Source: Paralimibaculum aggregatum
GTDB lineage: Bacteria; Pseudomonadota; Alphaproteobacteria; Rhodobacterales; Rhodobacteraceae
Assembly (NCBI RefSeq): GCF_030270585.1
Contig: NZ_BSYI01000010.1
Span: forward strand, 80,907 to 144,906
Direction: 5' to 3'
DNA: 64,000 bases
In this document: one piece after another, positions 52,096 through 61,538 of the stretch
How positions within the stretch are numbered: position 1 is the first letter of the stretch
Layout of the letters: each line of letters opens with the position of its first letter
The notes under the pieces: generated by a model
What the model saw: only the letters and a program-made list of their open reading frames with translations
Told to the model about the DNA's origin: nothing
The model's database searches: none
Program-made: the position numbers and the translations under genes

Positions 52096-53077
52096 CGTAA
52101 ACATCTCCTGTTGGCCCCCTGGCACTTCATCGGTCTCGGCCACTCGCAGCAGCCATTGGACCGGAGAGAGCAGGTTGCGTGCCACCACGGGGCCAGAGAG
52201 CCAGAATCCCCATAAACTGATGATTTAATTTGATAAAAATTTTGCACTGCCGACGCACTGGACTGCGCACCCGGGGCCGCCCTCTCATTTCGAGAGCAGT
52301 TTCGACCGGCGCTCTCTCCGTGAGCGGAGCGGATCCCCCTGGCATCGCCCGCCATTCCAGAGCCGATCGGCTCGGCCACAGAGCCGACGCGTGATCGTCC
52401 CCGGGAAGCGGTGGATCGAGGGAGACATCCACGTTGCCCGGCCGTGCTGGCGTGATCCGCGGCGGGCTTCACACAGGTCCGCTTCACCTACGGGACATGG
52501 ACACAGGCCCTGGGGCCAACTCGCCGACATGGGTGTGGGTCGATGGGTCGAGCACGCCGATGAGACGATGCGCCTGGCGCGCCTCGCCGGTGGTGCCGTC
52601 AATCATCTCGAACGTACTGAAGGCATGGCCGGCGACGGCGCGCTCGCCGCGGCATGGTGCCGGCGCGTGGCCGGGGCGAGCCGACGCTCGCAGCCGCGGT
52701 ATCGGACGCGGAACCGTCTGCGGCCCTAGCCGCCCTGCGCCAGGACGGCACGATCATCCTCCCGGACGAGCCGAGGGCCTCTCCCACGCCCGCACGAACG
52801 GTGAATGCCCGGCCACTCCAGCGCACCGCGCCGGTAACAGACACCCCCCGGCCATGCAGGCGCTCGAGCCGGCTCGGCCTCGCGGCGACCCCGGCAGACC
52901 TGTCGCGTTCGTCGATCCTCCAGTCGCCGGATGACCCGCCCAAGTGGGGCGGGACAATCCGAGCTCCCTAGCAATCTGCGCCGCAGCTCTTCGGGAAGGC
53001 GGACATGCCTCGCGATCCGGAACCGGCGGGCCGCCGCGATCGGGCGGGAACCGGCCATGCCCAGGTCGCGACAGGGC
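52096..53077. other. 982-bp gap upstream of the CsgG-like operon
   Basis: An AT-rich island at 52210-52250 (minus strand TTTTTATCAAATTAAATC) about 115-155 bp before the first ATG is the likely operon promoter. The rest (52260-53070) is GC-rich. A minus-strand frame ending at 52484 (TFEMIDGTTGEARQAHRLIGVLDPSTHTHVGE) looks protein-like but is too short and lacks a start region; it may be a gene relic. Confidence 0.45.
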
Positions 53078-54103
53078 TCACGCCGTCGCGGTCTCCTCCT
53101 CCACCGCGAAGCATCTCACGCCGCCCGGACCTGTCCGGACCATGCCCGGGGTGTCGGTTCGGCATTTGGCCATGGCCAGCGGGCAGCGCGGATTGAAATG
53201 GCAGCCGGGGGGAGGCGAAAGCGGGCTTGGCACCTCGCCCGCGATCGGCGTGCGTGCCCGGCCCGGCTCGGCGAGGTTTGGCACCGATTCCAGCAGCTTG
53301 CGCGTGTAGGGGTGGCGGGGATTGCGGAACAGCGTTTCCGCCTCGCCCCACTCGACCAGCCGGCCGAGATACATCACCCCGACATAGTCGGAGATGAACC
53401 GGACGGCGGAAAGATCGTGGCTGATGAAGAGATAGGTCAGCCCCAGCTCTTCCTGCAGTTCCCGCATCAGGTTGAGGATCTGCGCCTGCACCGAGACATC
53501 GAGGGCCGAGGTCGGCTCGTCGCAGATCAGCAGATCCGGCCGTGCCGCGAGAGCCCGGGCGATCGAGATGCGCTGGCGCTGGCCGCCGGAGAACTGGTGC
53601 GGATACCGGGCCGCCGCATCGGCGTCGAGGCCGACCATCTCCAGCAGCTCGCGCACGCGCGACCGCCGCTCGGCCTCCCCGGTCCCGGGCTCGTGCACCC
53701 GGATCGGCTCGCCGATGATGCGGGCGACGCGCCAGCGCGGGTTGAGGCTGGCGAAGGGGTCCTGAAAGATCATCTGGATGCGCCGGCGCGTGCGGCGCTC
53801 CGCAAACGAGCCGTCCCTGACCGACATCTCCATGCCGTCGAAGCGGATGCTGCCGCGCGACAGCGGGTAGAGACCGACCGCGAGCCGCGCGAGGGTGGAC
53901 TTGCCGCAGCCCGACTCGCCGACAAGGCTGAGCGTGCGGCCCCGCGGCAGATCCAGATCGACCCCGTCCACCGCCCGCAGGACGCGCCGGCTTCCGCCGC
54001 CGAACAGGCGCTGGTACCAGGGCGGCGAGACATCGAAGAAGCGCGCGACATCGCGCATCTCGAGCAACGGGCGTTCCGCAGGGGCCTGGCGGTCGGCGCT
54101 CAT
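53078..54103 (-). CDS. Peptide ABC transporter ATP-binding protein (DppF/OppF type)
   Basis: 341 residues. Walker [10 protein letters not shown], signature [15 protein letters not shown], Walker [17 protein letters not shown], switch FISHDL, and the oligopeptide-type C-terminal extension with a cysteine-rich [14 protein letters not shown]. It pairs with the DppD-like protein encoded just upstream as the ATPase of a peptide or opine importer. It overlaps the previous gene by 4 bp and ends the operon. Confidence 0.94.
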   Translation of the reverse strand: MSADRQAPAERPLLEMRDVARFFDVSPPWYQRLFGGGSRRVLRAVDGVDLDLPRGRTLSLVGESGCGKSTLARLAVGLYPLSRGSIRFDGMEMSVRDGSFAERRTRRRIQMIFQDPFASLNPRWRVARIIGEPIRVHEPGTGEAERRSRVRELLEMVGLDADAAARYPHQFSGGQRQRISIARALAARPDLLICDEPTSALDVSVQAQILNLMRELQEELGLTYLFISHDLSAVRFISDYVGVMYLGRLVEWGEAETLFRNPRHPYTRKLLESVPNLAEPGRARTPIAGEVPSPLSPPPGCHFNPRCPLAMAKCRTDTPGMVRTGPGGVRCFAVEEETATA

Positions 54104-55089
54104 GACGCGGCCTCGTCGAGCCAGCAGGCGGCCAGATGCCCGTTCCCGCCGGCCAGCGCCGGGATCGCCTCGTGGCAGCGCGCCACGGCGGAGGGACAGC
54201 GCGGGCTGAACGGGCAGCCGGGAAGGACCGTGCCGATCCTGGGCATGCTCCCCGCGATCTGGGCAAGCCTGTCGGGCCGCCGGTCGATGGGCGGGATCGA
54301 CGCCATGAGGCCGCGGGTATAGGGATGCCGCGGCGCGCGGATCACGCGCTCCGTCGGGCCGATCTCGACGATCCTCCCCGCATACATCACGGCGACCCGT
54401 TCCGTCGCCTCGGCGATCACGCCCATGTCGTGGGTGATCAGGATCACCGCGCTGCCATGTTCGCGGCAGAGCCGGTCGAGCAGCCGGATGATCTGTGCCT
54501 GCACCGAAACGTCGAGTGCCGTGGTCGGCTCGTCCGCGATCACCAGCACCGGATCGAGGCAGAGGGCCAGCGCCAGGACGACGCGCTGGCGCATGCCGCC
54601 GGAGAACTGGTGCGGATAGTGACCGAGACGTTCCGCCGGGTCCGGCAGCCCGGTCGCTTCGAGCAGCGCAATCGCCCGCCTGCGCGCCTCCGCACGGCCG
54701 ATGCCGAGCCGCGTGGTGATCGTCTCGACAAGCTGATCGCCGATCGAGAACAGCGGATTGAGGCTGGTCAGCGGGTCCTGGAACACCATGCCGATGCGCC
54801 GCCCGCGGACCGCGCGCAGCTCCTCGCCCTTGAGATCGTCGATCCGCCTGCCCTCGAGCGTGACGCTGCCGCCCGCGATGTGGAGCGGCGGCTCCAGCAT
54901 GCCGGCGATGGCATTGCCCAGCATCGACTTGCCGGCACCGGACTCGCCGACGATGCCGAGCGTCTCGCCCCTTGCCAGCGACAGGCTGACCCCGTCGATC
55001 ACCTTGAGGCGCCGGCGGCGTATCTCGACCTCCACATGGATGTCGCGGACCTCGAGCAACGGCTCATCCTCCGTGTGTTGCGTGCTCAT
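54100..55089 (-). CDS. Peptide ABC transporter ATP-binding protein (DppD/OppD type)
   Basis: 329 residues. Walker A GESGAGKSM, signature FSGGMRQRVVLALAL, Walker B VLVIADEPTTALDVSVQ, ITHDMG switch, and the C-terminal CPFSPRCPSAVARC element. The ATG at 55089 overlaps the permease stop by 4 bp (ATGA). Confidence 0.94.
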   Translation of the reverse strand: MSTQHTEDEPLLEVRDIHVEVEIRRRRLKVIDGVSLSLARGETLGIVGESGAGKSMLGNAIAGMLEPPLHIAGGSVTLEGRRIDDLKGEELRAVRGRRIGMVFQDPLTSLNPLFSIGDQLVETITTRLGIGRAEARRRAIALLEATGLPDPAERLGHYPHQFSGGMRQRVVLALALCLDPVLVIADEPTTALDVSVQAQIIRLLDRLCREHGSAVILITHDMGVIAEATERVAVMYAGRIVEIGPTERVIRAPRHPYTRGLMASIPPIDRRPDRLAQIAGSMPRIGTVLPGCPFSPRCPSAVARCHEAIPALAGGNGHLAACWLDEAAS

Positions 55090-56036
55090 TGCAGGTTCGG
55101 GTTCAGCGCGTCGCGCAGCCAGTCGCCGAGCAGGTTGACCGCCAGCACGAGCACGACCAGCAGCAGCGAGGGGAATGCCGTCACCCACCAGATGCCGGAG
55201 AACATGTACTCGCTGCCCACCTTGATCAGCGTGCCGAGCGACGGCTCGGTCGGCGGAACCCCCACACCGAGGAAGGACAATGTCGCCTCCAGCAGGATGG
55301 CGGTGGCGAGGTTGATGGTGGCGATGACCGTGACCGGGCTCATCGTGTTCGGCAGGACATGCAGGAGCGCGACCTCCCAGCCCTTCCGGCCGACGATCTG
55401 CGCGGCGAGGACGTATTCCTTCCGTCGCTCGACCATGACGATGCCGCGCACCGTCCGCGCGTAGTGGACCCAGCCCGACATGCCGATCGAGAAGATCAGC
55501 ACCGGGATCGCGATCTGCCCGTGCATCTCCGGCGGCAGGAAGCCGCGCGCGACGCCGTTCACCAGCAGGGCGACGAGGATGGCGGGAAAGCTCAGCTTAA
55601 CATCCGCCGTGCGCATCACCAGCGCATCGACCCAGCCACCGACATAGCCGCTGAGCAGCCCGAGCCCGACCCCCAGCACCAGGCCGAAGACGACGCTGGC
55701 AAGCCCGACCAGCAGCGAAAGCCGCGCGCCGTAGATGATCAGGGAGAGGACATCGCGCCCCTGCGTGTCGGTGCCGAGGATGAACTCCGGGCTGCCGCCC
55801 TCGACCCAGGCGGGCGGCAGCTCGCTGTCGAGAATGTTGAAGCTGGCCAGGTCGAACGGATCATGCGGCGCCACCCAGTGCGCGCACAGCGCCGTCACCG
55901 CGATCGCCAGCACCAGCGCCAGCGACACCACGGCATAGGGGGTGTTGCGAAAGCTCCAGACCAGATCGCTCTGCCAGAGACGCGCCACTGGCCGCAGCAG
56001 TCTCCGCGCCTGCCCTGCCGGGTGCTGCGAGGTCAT
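55086..56036 (-). CDS. Peptide ABC transporter permease (DppC type)
   Basis: 316 residues with six predicted membrane helices. N-terminal OppC-like segment (HDPFDLASFNILD, then FILGTDTQGRDVLSLIIYGARLSL) and an EAA-type loop (EYVLAAQIVGRKGWEVALLHVLPNTMSPV). Forms the channel with the DppB-like permease. Overlaps both neighbours by 4 bp. Confidence 0.94.
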   Translation of the reverse strand: MTSQHPAGQARRLLRPVARLWQSDLVWSFRNTPYAVVSLALVLAIAVTALCAHWVAPHDPFDLASFNILDSELPPAWVEGGSPEFILGTDTQGRDVLSLIIYGARLSLLVGLASVVFGLVLGVGLGLLSGYVGGWVDALVMRTADVKLSFPAILVALLVNGVARGFLPPEMHGQIAIPVLIFSIGMSGWVHYARTVRGIVMVERRKEYVLAAQIVGRKGWEVALLHVLPNTMSPVTVIATINLATAILLEATLSFLGVGVPPTEPSLGTLIKVGSEYMFSGIWWVTAFPSLLLVVLVLAVNLLGDWLRDALNPNLQ

Positions 56037-57037
56037 GGCATCCCCTTCCCGCTACCATCGGACAGCGTTCCCGAGAGCCGCGGATCGACGGCATGATAGA
56101 GAATGTCGACGATGAAATTGATGACGACGAAGAAGAACGCGATCAGCACCAGATAGGCCGACATCACCGGGATATCGACGAACTGCACCGCCTGGATGAA
56201 GAGCAGGCCCATGCCCGGCCACTGGAACACCGTCTCGGTGATGATGGCGAAGGCCACCAGCGAGCCGATCTGCAGCCCGGTGATGGTGATGACGGGCACC
56301 AGCGTGTTGCGCACGGCATGGCGGAAATGGATCAGCCGGTCCGGAAGCCCGCGGGCGCGCGCAAAGCGGATGTAGTCGGTGCGGAGCACCTCGAGCATTT
56401 CCGAGCGAACCAGACGCATGATCAGCGTGAGCTGGAAGAGCGCCAGCGTCACGGCCGGAAGAACCAGCGCCTTCAGCCCGCTCGCGGTCAGGAACCCGGT
56501 GCTCCACCAGCCGAGATCCACGACCTCTCCGCGACCGAAGGACGGCAGCAGATCGAGGCTGATCGAGAAGACATAGATCAGCAGGATGCCGGTGACGAAG
56601 GTCGGCAGGGATATGCCGATCAGCGACAGGATCTGGATGACCTGGGCCGATGGACGGCTGCGATGGATCGCGGCATAGACCCCCGCCGGGATACCGAGCG
56701 CCAGCGCGATCACCGCCGCGGCGAAGACCAGCTCGAGCGTCGCCGGCAGCCGCTCGCCGAAGAGCTGCGCCACCGGGATCGAGTTCCTGTAGGAGACGCC
56801 GAATTCCCCCTGCACCGCATTCCCGACAAAGCGGATGAAGCGGACGGGAACCGGATCGTTGAGGCCGAGATCCTCGCGCAGCTGCTCGCGATAGGTCTCG
56901 TCCACCTCCTCGCCCAGCATGTTGTTGATGGGATCGCCGACATGGGTGAAGAGCGAGAACGAGATGAAGGCGACCACCAGCATCACCAGCACGCCCTGCC
57001 CGAGCCGGTACAGCATGAACGGCAGAAGGCGGGTCAT
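56033..57037 (-). CDS. Peptide ABC transporter permease (DppB type)
   Basis: 334 residues. Typical start MLYRLGQGVLVMLVVAFISFSLFTHVGDP, then GEFGVSYRNSIPVAQLFGERLPATLEL, and the EAA-type loop DYIRFARARGLPDRLIHFRHAVRNTLVPVI. The ATG at 57037 overlaps the M81 peptidase stop by 4 bp; a longer upstream frame is only an open GC-rich extension. Confidence 0.94.
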   Translation of the reverse strand: MTRLLPFMLYRLGQGVLVMLVVAFISFSLFTHVGDPINNMLGEEVDETYREQLREDLGLNDPVPVRFIRFVGNAVQGEFGVSYRNSIPVAQLFGERLPATLELVFAAAVIALALGIPAGVYAAIHRSRPSAQVIQILSLIGISLPTFVTGILLIYVFSISLDLLPSFGRGEVVDLGWWSTGFLTASGLKALVLPAVTLALFQLTLIMRLVRSEMLEVLRTDYIRFARARGLPDRLIHFRHAVRNTLVPVITITGLQIGSLVAFAIITETVFQWPGMGLLFIQAVQFVDIPVMSAYLVLIAFFFVVINFIVDILYHAVDPRLSGTLSDGSGKGMP

Positions 57038-58575
57038 GTCGCGGCCGTCAGGCCGGCGGCCCCGGCCGGTGCCCAGTCCGCATCGTCGTCGAGCGGGAAG
57101 ATCGGCCGGCGCAGGCGGCGATAGTCGAAGGCGCCATAGTCGGACGTCGTCACCCCGATGCCGTTGCAATCGACATGCCCGGCGCAGAAGGGCAGGAAGG
57201 CCGGCTTGCACTGCATGCGCGACTTGAGCACGATGAAGTCCTTCTCTCGGGGGTCGAGCCCGACACAGCGGAATATGCCTTCATCGTAGGGCTCGATGCG
57301 GTTGCTTGTAACCACGATCTGCAGGTCCCCGGACTCGAAGAGCACGGTCGGCCCCGGATTGAGCCTGGTTCCGGTAAAGACCGGCCCGGTCACCGTGATC
57401 TCGCCGTCATGCATGGCTGCCACCCTGCCGCGCAGGACCAGCGGCTCATTGGCGAAGGGGACCGAGGGCGCCTGCATCTTGCCGCCAAGGGCCACCTCCA
57501 GCTCGGCCCCCTGCCCGGCCGCCAACATCTCCTGCACGGCAGCGCGATCGCAGACCGGCGCCGCCGCGACGTTCCGCAGCCCTTGGCGGCGGATCTCGCG
57601 CAGCAGCGACATCGAGTCGAGCGTGCCGCCGGAATTGCAGGTATCGGCGACGTCCAGCAGCAGCCACGGCCGCCCCGGGAGACCCGCGGCATCGGCCACC
57701 GACTCGGCCAGCGGCACCGGCCGGACCGCAAACTCCGCGCGCTGCGACCAGGCCTCGCCGAGGATCCGGTCGCGGATCGCGGCGGCGCGGACGGCATCCC
57801 CGTCGGTCATCACGATGCAGCTCATCCCGGCCTCGCGCGTGTCGGCCAGGGGAAAGCCCGGCAGCACGCTGACGGCGAGCACGCCCGGCTCGGCCTCGGC
57901 CTCGCGTGCGAGGGCGATGAGACCGGCGAGCGGCGGCTCCGAGGTGTTCATCCTCTGCAGATGCGTGAGGAGCGGAACATTGCCCCAGACCGTTACGGGG
58001 TCGATCCTGCCTGCCATGGCATCGAGCGTGATCTGCCCGGTCCGCATGCCGCAATCCCGCATGTCGAGATGCGGGAAGGTCTTGTAGGCGACCACGGAGG
58101 TGACCGACCGGACCATCTCCGCGGTGACATTGCCGTGGAAGTCGAGGCTGAGGGCGATGGGAAGATCAGGCGCCGCGGCGCGCAGGCGCCGGAGTATCTC
58201 CCCCTCGCCATCCTCGTGGGACCGGGTGACCATCGCGCCATGCAGCTCGAGAAACAGCGCATCGCATTCACCCGCCTCGCGCGCCGCCGCGACCGCCGAA
58301 CAGAGCTCGCCCGCAAGCGCCTCGAAGGCATCGTCCTCGACCGCCGCGCTCGGCGCGCATCTGGCGATCAACGGCACGGAGACATCGGCGCCGCTGCGCT
58401 CGGCCAGCGCGATCAATCCGCCCGTTGCGGTGCCGGTGTCGCGGAAGGCGGTCCTGGCGGCGTCGCCCCGCAGGAGCCCGCGGGGGCCGGCAAAGGCGGA
58501 GAGCGGGGTTGGCACCGGCGAGAAGGTATTCGTCTCGTGGCTGATGCAGGCCACGAGTATCTTTCTGGCAACCAT
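57034..58575 (-). CDS. M81-family metallopeptidase (MlrC-like)
   Basis: 513 residues, no signal peptide, cytoplasmic. The N-terminal domain contains ACISHETNTFSP and ALSLDFHGNV, LFLELHGAMV and FPHLDM, the metal-ligand type residues of the MlrC/DUF1485 family. The C-terminal domain has LLDVADTCNSGGTLDS. MlrC degrades linearised microcystin peptides. In transporter operons relatives probably cleave unusual peptides or amide compounds after uptake. It lies between binding protein and permeases and overlaps dppB-like by 4 bp, which ties it to the imported substrate. The ATG at 58575 has GGAG upstream. Confidence 0.9.
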   Translation of the reverse strand: MVARKILVACISHETNTFSPVPTPLSAFAGPRGLLRGDAARTAFRDTGTATGGLIALAERSGADVSVPLIARCAPSAAVEDDAFEALAGELCSAVAAAREAGECDALFLELHGAMVTRSHEDGEGEILRRLRAAAPDLPIALSLDFHGNVTAEMVRSVTSVVAYKTFPHLDMRDCGMRTGQITLDAMAGRIDPVTVWGNVPLLTHLQRMNTSEPPLAGLIALAREAEAEPGVLAVSVLPGFPLADTREAGMSCIVMTDGDAVRAAAIRDRILGEAWSQRAEFAVRPVPLAESVADAAGLPGRPWLLLDVADTCNSGGTLDSMSLLREIRRQGLRNVAAAPVCDRAAVQEMLAAGQGAELEVALGGKMQAPSVPFANEPLVLRGRVAAMHDGEITVTGPVFTGTRLNPGPTVLFESGDLQIVVTSNRIEPYDEGIFRCVGLDPREKDFIVLKSRMQCKPAFLPFCAGHVDCNGIGVTTSDYGAFDYRRLRRPIFPLDDDADWAPAGAAGLTAAT

Positions 58576-58640
58576 GATTGCTCCGGGAAGGCATGCGTGG
58601 CCGCGGGTCGCCAGCCGGCGCCCCGCGGTTCCGATGGATC

Positions 58641-60227
58641 TCAGTTCTTGGTGATCCACCACAGGCGGATCTTGTTGTCCGCCAGTTGCAGCGCATCGAT
58701 CTCCTGCTTCGCAGCCCAGGTCAGCGGCTGGCGATAGAGGGCGATGGTGCCGTAGTCGTTCTTGTGCAGCCGGAACGCCTCCGAGATCATCTCCTGCCGC
58801 TTGTCCATGTCGATCTCGACCTGGATCTGCTCGACCAGCTCGTCGAGCCGGGCATTGTGATAGCCGCCGGGGTTCCACTTGCCGCGCTTGGAGCCGTCCT
58901 TGCTGTGCATCACCGAGTTCAGCAGGGCATAGGCATCGAGCTGGGGCGTCGATGCCCAGCCGAACAGGTAGATGTCGGCACCGCCGGACAGCATCTTCTT
59001 GTAGTAGATGCTCTTGGTCGACGAGGTGTAGTTCACGTCGACGCCGATCTTCGCCAGCATGGCCGCGATGGCCTGACAGACCTGGTCCGGGTTCACATAG
59101 CGGTCGTTGGGGCAGTCCATGCCGACATCGAAGCCATCGGGATAGCCCGCCTCGGCCAGCAGCGCCCGTGCGGCATCCGCATCATGGGCGGCGGCCCGGG
59201 GCGCGAGTTCGGCGTCGTAGCCCTGGATTTCCTCCGCCACCAGAATGCCCGTCGGTGTCGCGAGCCCCCGGAGCACCTTCTGGTTCAGGGCATCGATATC
59301 GATCGCCTGGTAGATCGCCTGCCGGACCCGCACATCGGAGAGCGGGTTCCTGCCCTTGACCGTGCTCGCGTTGAGCTCCGCCGCGCCCTGGTTGAGCCCG
59401 AGGAACATCACCCGCAGATCCTTGCCCGACAGGACCTTCAGGCCCTCGGTCCGTTCGATCCGCGCCAGGTCATGCAGCGGCGCTTCCATGATCAGGTCGA
59501 CCTCGCCGGACAGCAGCGCGGCGACGCGCGTGGCAGCGGACTTTATCGGCGTGAAGACGATCCTGTCCAGATTGTGCTCGGGCTCGTCCCACCAGCCGGG
59601 ATTGACGACGAAGACCGTCTCGGCATCCGGCCTGCGGCTTTCGATCATGAACGGGCCGGTACCGTTGGCATTGGTGGTGGCGTAGCTCTCCTCACCCTTG
59701 CTGGGGTTCACCGGGCGCAGGGTGTCGTTGGCCTCCATCCACTCCCTGTCTAGGATGAGGACACCGGCAAGATCGTTCAGCAGCACGGGATAGGGCCCGT
59801 CGAGATGGATATCGACGGTGTGATCGTCGATCTTCTCGACATCGCTGATCGCCGAGGTCGCGACGATATAGGGAGAGTTCTCGGCACGCGCCCGGTTCAG
59901 CGACGCGACGACATCGTCGGCGGTGAACGGATTGCCGTTGTGAAAGGTCACCCCCTCGCGCAGCCTGAAACGCCAGGTTGTCGGGGAGGTGCGCTCCCAT
60001 TCGACCGCCAGTGCCGGCTCGAAGTTCAGCGTCTCGTCATAGCGCACCAGCGGCTCGTAGACATTCTGCAGGAAGCCGCTGGTGAAGGTCGTGTAATAGG
60101 CATAGGGATCGAGCGACGCGGCATCGCCGCTCGCCGCGAAACGCAGCGTCTCGGAACTTGCGGGCGCCGCGATCAGGCATCCGGCAACTGCAAGGGCGCT
60201 CAGCCCGGTCGTTCGCATCCACTGCAT
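58641..60227 (-). CDS. Peptide ABC transporter substrate-binding protein (SBP family 5)
   Basis: 528 residues with a signal peptide (MQWMRTTGLSALAVAGCLIAAPASS). Family 5 signatures: LDPYAYYTTFTSGFLQNVYEPLVRYDE, TWRFRLREGVTFHNGNPFTADDVVASLNRA and VRQAIYQAIDIDAL. It binds a peptide-like ligand in the periplasm for the downstream permeases. The ATG at 60227 has GGAGG 5 nt upstream. First gene of the operon, divergent from a LysR regulator. Confidence 0.93.
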   Translation of the reverse strand: MQWMRTTGLSALAVAGCLIAAPASSETLRFAASGDAASLDPYAYYTTFTSGFLQNVYEPLVRYDETLNFEPALAVEWERTSPTTWRFRLREGVTFHNGNPFTADDVVASLNRARAENSPYIVATSAISDVEKIDDHTVDIHLDGPYPVLLNDLAGVLILDREWMEANDTLRPVNPSKGEESYATTNANGTGPFMIESRRPDAETVFVVNPGWWDEPEHNLDRIVFTPIKSAATRVAALLSGEVDLIMEAPLHDLARIERTEGLKVLSGKDLRVMFLGLNQGAAELNASTVKGRNPLSDVRVRQAIYQAIDIDALNQKVLRGLATPTGILVAEEIQGYDAELAPRAAAHDADAARALLAEAGYPDGFDVGMDCPNDRYVNPDQVCQAIAAMLAKIGVDVNYTSSTKSIYYKKMLSGGADIYLFGWASTPQLDAYALLNSVMHSKDGSKRGKWNPGGYHNARLDELVEQIQVEIDMDKRQEMISEAFRLHKNDYGTIALYRQPLTWAAKQEIDALQLADNKIRLWWITKN

Positions 60228-60335
60228 CGATACCTCCATCTCTCGACATGGCGGCGTGGCTGGCCCGCGAACGGCGATCTCCTGCCGCGGCTCCCGGGTC
60301 AGTCGCCTGGAGAGGAGGCTGTCAGAGTGGACTCC

Positions 60336-60348
60336 GAAATAAAATTTC
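60336..60348. promoter_or_regulatory. Candidate LysR binding site
   Basis: GAAAT-AAA-ATTTC, a 13-bp dyad in the 164-bp region between the peptide transporter operon and the LysR gene, in the only AT-rich part of that region. Confidence 0.35.
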
Positions 60349-60391
60349 TATCTTCTCATGCGAACCAAACGATCGGTTATGGGGTGCGGGC

Positions 60392-61300
60392 TTGGATCTC
60401 AGCTTCAGACAACTGGCCGTCCTGCGGGAATTGATGACCAGCGACACGGCCACCAGCGTCGCGAGGAAGCTCAACCTGTCGCAGCCCGGCGTGAGCAAGC
60501 TGCTGCGCCAGACCGAGGAGCAGCTCGGGCTCCGCCTCTTCGAGCGGATCAAGGGGCGGCTGTACCCGACCCCGGAGGCGACGCTGCTGATGGCGGAGCT
60601 GGAGAAGGTGATGGGCGCGGCGGAGGCCTTCGACCGCCTCGCCGGCGACCTGCGCGACACGGTGGCCGGCCGGATCTCGATCGCCGCGCTGCCGACGCTG
60701 GCCAATGTCTTTCTGCCCTCGGTGGTGACGGAGTTCCAGCGCCGGCACCCGACCGTCCGCATCGCGGTCGATGTGCTGCCTTCGCTCAGGATCGTCGATC
60801 AGGTGAATGACGGCCATGTGGATATCGGCCTTCTCGGCGATTCCACCGAAATGCCGACCAACAAGTCGGAGGATCTCTTCGAGTGCGCGTCGGTCTGCAT
60901 CATGCGCCCGGATCACCCGCTGGCGGAGCGGTCCCATGTCGAACTGGAGGACATGCTCCAGCACGTCATCGTCTCGTATTTCATCAAGTCCCCCTATGGC
61001 GAGCGCATCGCCAAGACCTTCAGCGAGGCGGGGCTGGACTACAATCCGCAGATCGAGGCCGGCGCCTCGACCACCATCTGCGCGATGGTCGAGAGCGGCG
61101 CCGGGATCGCCATCGTCGAGCCATACCTGCTCTACAACCACACCTCGCCGAACGTGGTTGCCCGGCCGGTCCGCCCGGTCATTCCGATCCGGCCCCGGCT
61201 GATCTACCCGCGGTTTCGCCCCCTCACCATGACCGCACGCCGCTTCGTCAGCATGTTCAAGCAGGCCATGGAGGAGAAGGCGCGCGACTGCGGTCCCTGA
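60392..61300 (+). CDS. LysR-family transcription regulator
   Basis: 302 residues. N-terminal helix-turn-helix (LDLSFRQLAVLRELMTSDTATSVARKLNLSQPGVSKLLRQTEEQLGLRLFERIKGRLYPT) and a C-terminal periplasmic-binding-like effector domain. No ATG or GTG exists at a suitable point in frame, so the TTG at 60392 is chosen; it gives the usual LysR length and domain start. Divergent from the peptide ABC/M81 operon, its likely target. Confidence 0.9.
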   Translation: MDLSFRQLAVLRELMTSDTATSVARKLNLSQPGVSKLLRQTEEQLGLRLFERIKGRLYPTPEATLLMAELEKVMGAAEAFDRLAGDLRDTVAGRISIAALPTLANVFLPSVVTEFQRRHPTVRIAVDVLPSLRIVDQVNDGHVDIGLLGDSTEMPTNKSEDLFECASVCIMRPDHPLAERSHVELEDMLQHVIVSYFIKSPYGERIAKTFSEAGLDYNPQIEAGASTTICAMVESGAGIAIVEPYLLYNHTSPNVVARPVRPVIPIRPRLIYPRFRPLTMTARRFVSMFKQAMEEKARDCGP

Positions 61301-61538
61301 CCCCTACTTCCATCGTGATGCTCGCGGCCCGCCATCCTCCCGTTGCAGGGCCGAGGTTTCGCCGGGTCGGCAGGTTGCCGCCCGGTCCCGGCGCTCGCGG
61401 CAGCGCGCCCGTGGAGTGCCCCGCCGGCAGCTGCCCGTGGATTGAAAGATCATTTTTAAGTTTTTTCGATTAACACTTTCAGGATGAGATCAAACGCTGT
61501 ACGCCCATTTCTGGGGTCATTTTACGTGAGGGTGCGTA
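61301..61538. promoter_or_regulatory. Promoter region of the metalloprotease gene
   Basis: 238 bp. An AT-rich island at 61440-61500 includes TTGAAA (about 61443) with a possible -10 about 17 nt further. GAGGG lies 6 nt before the protease ATG. Confidence 0.4.

Noticed and set aside
52484..52700. Short minus-strand frame TFEMIDGTTGEARQAHRLIGVLD
   Set aside because: Protein-like, but no start codon with a ribosome-binding site and no recognisable family; possibly a relic.
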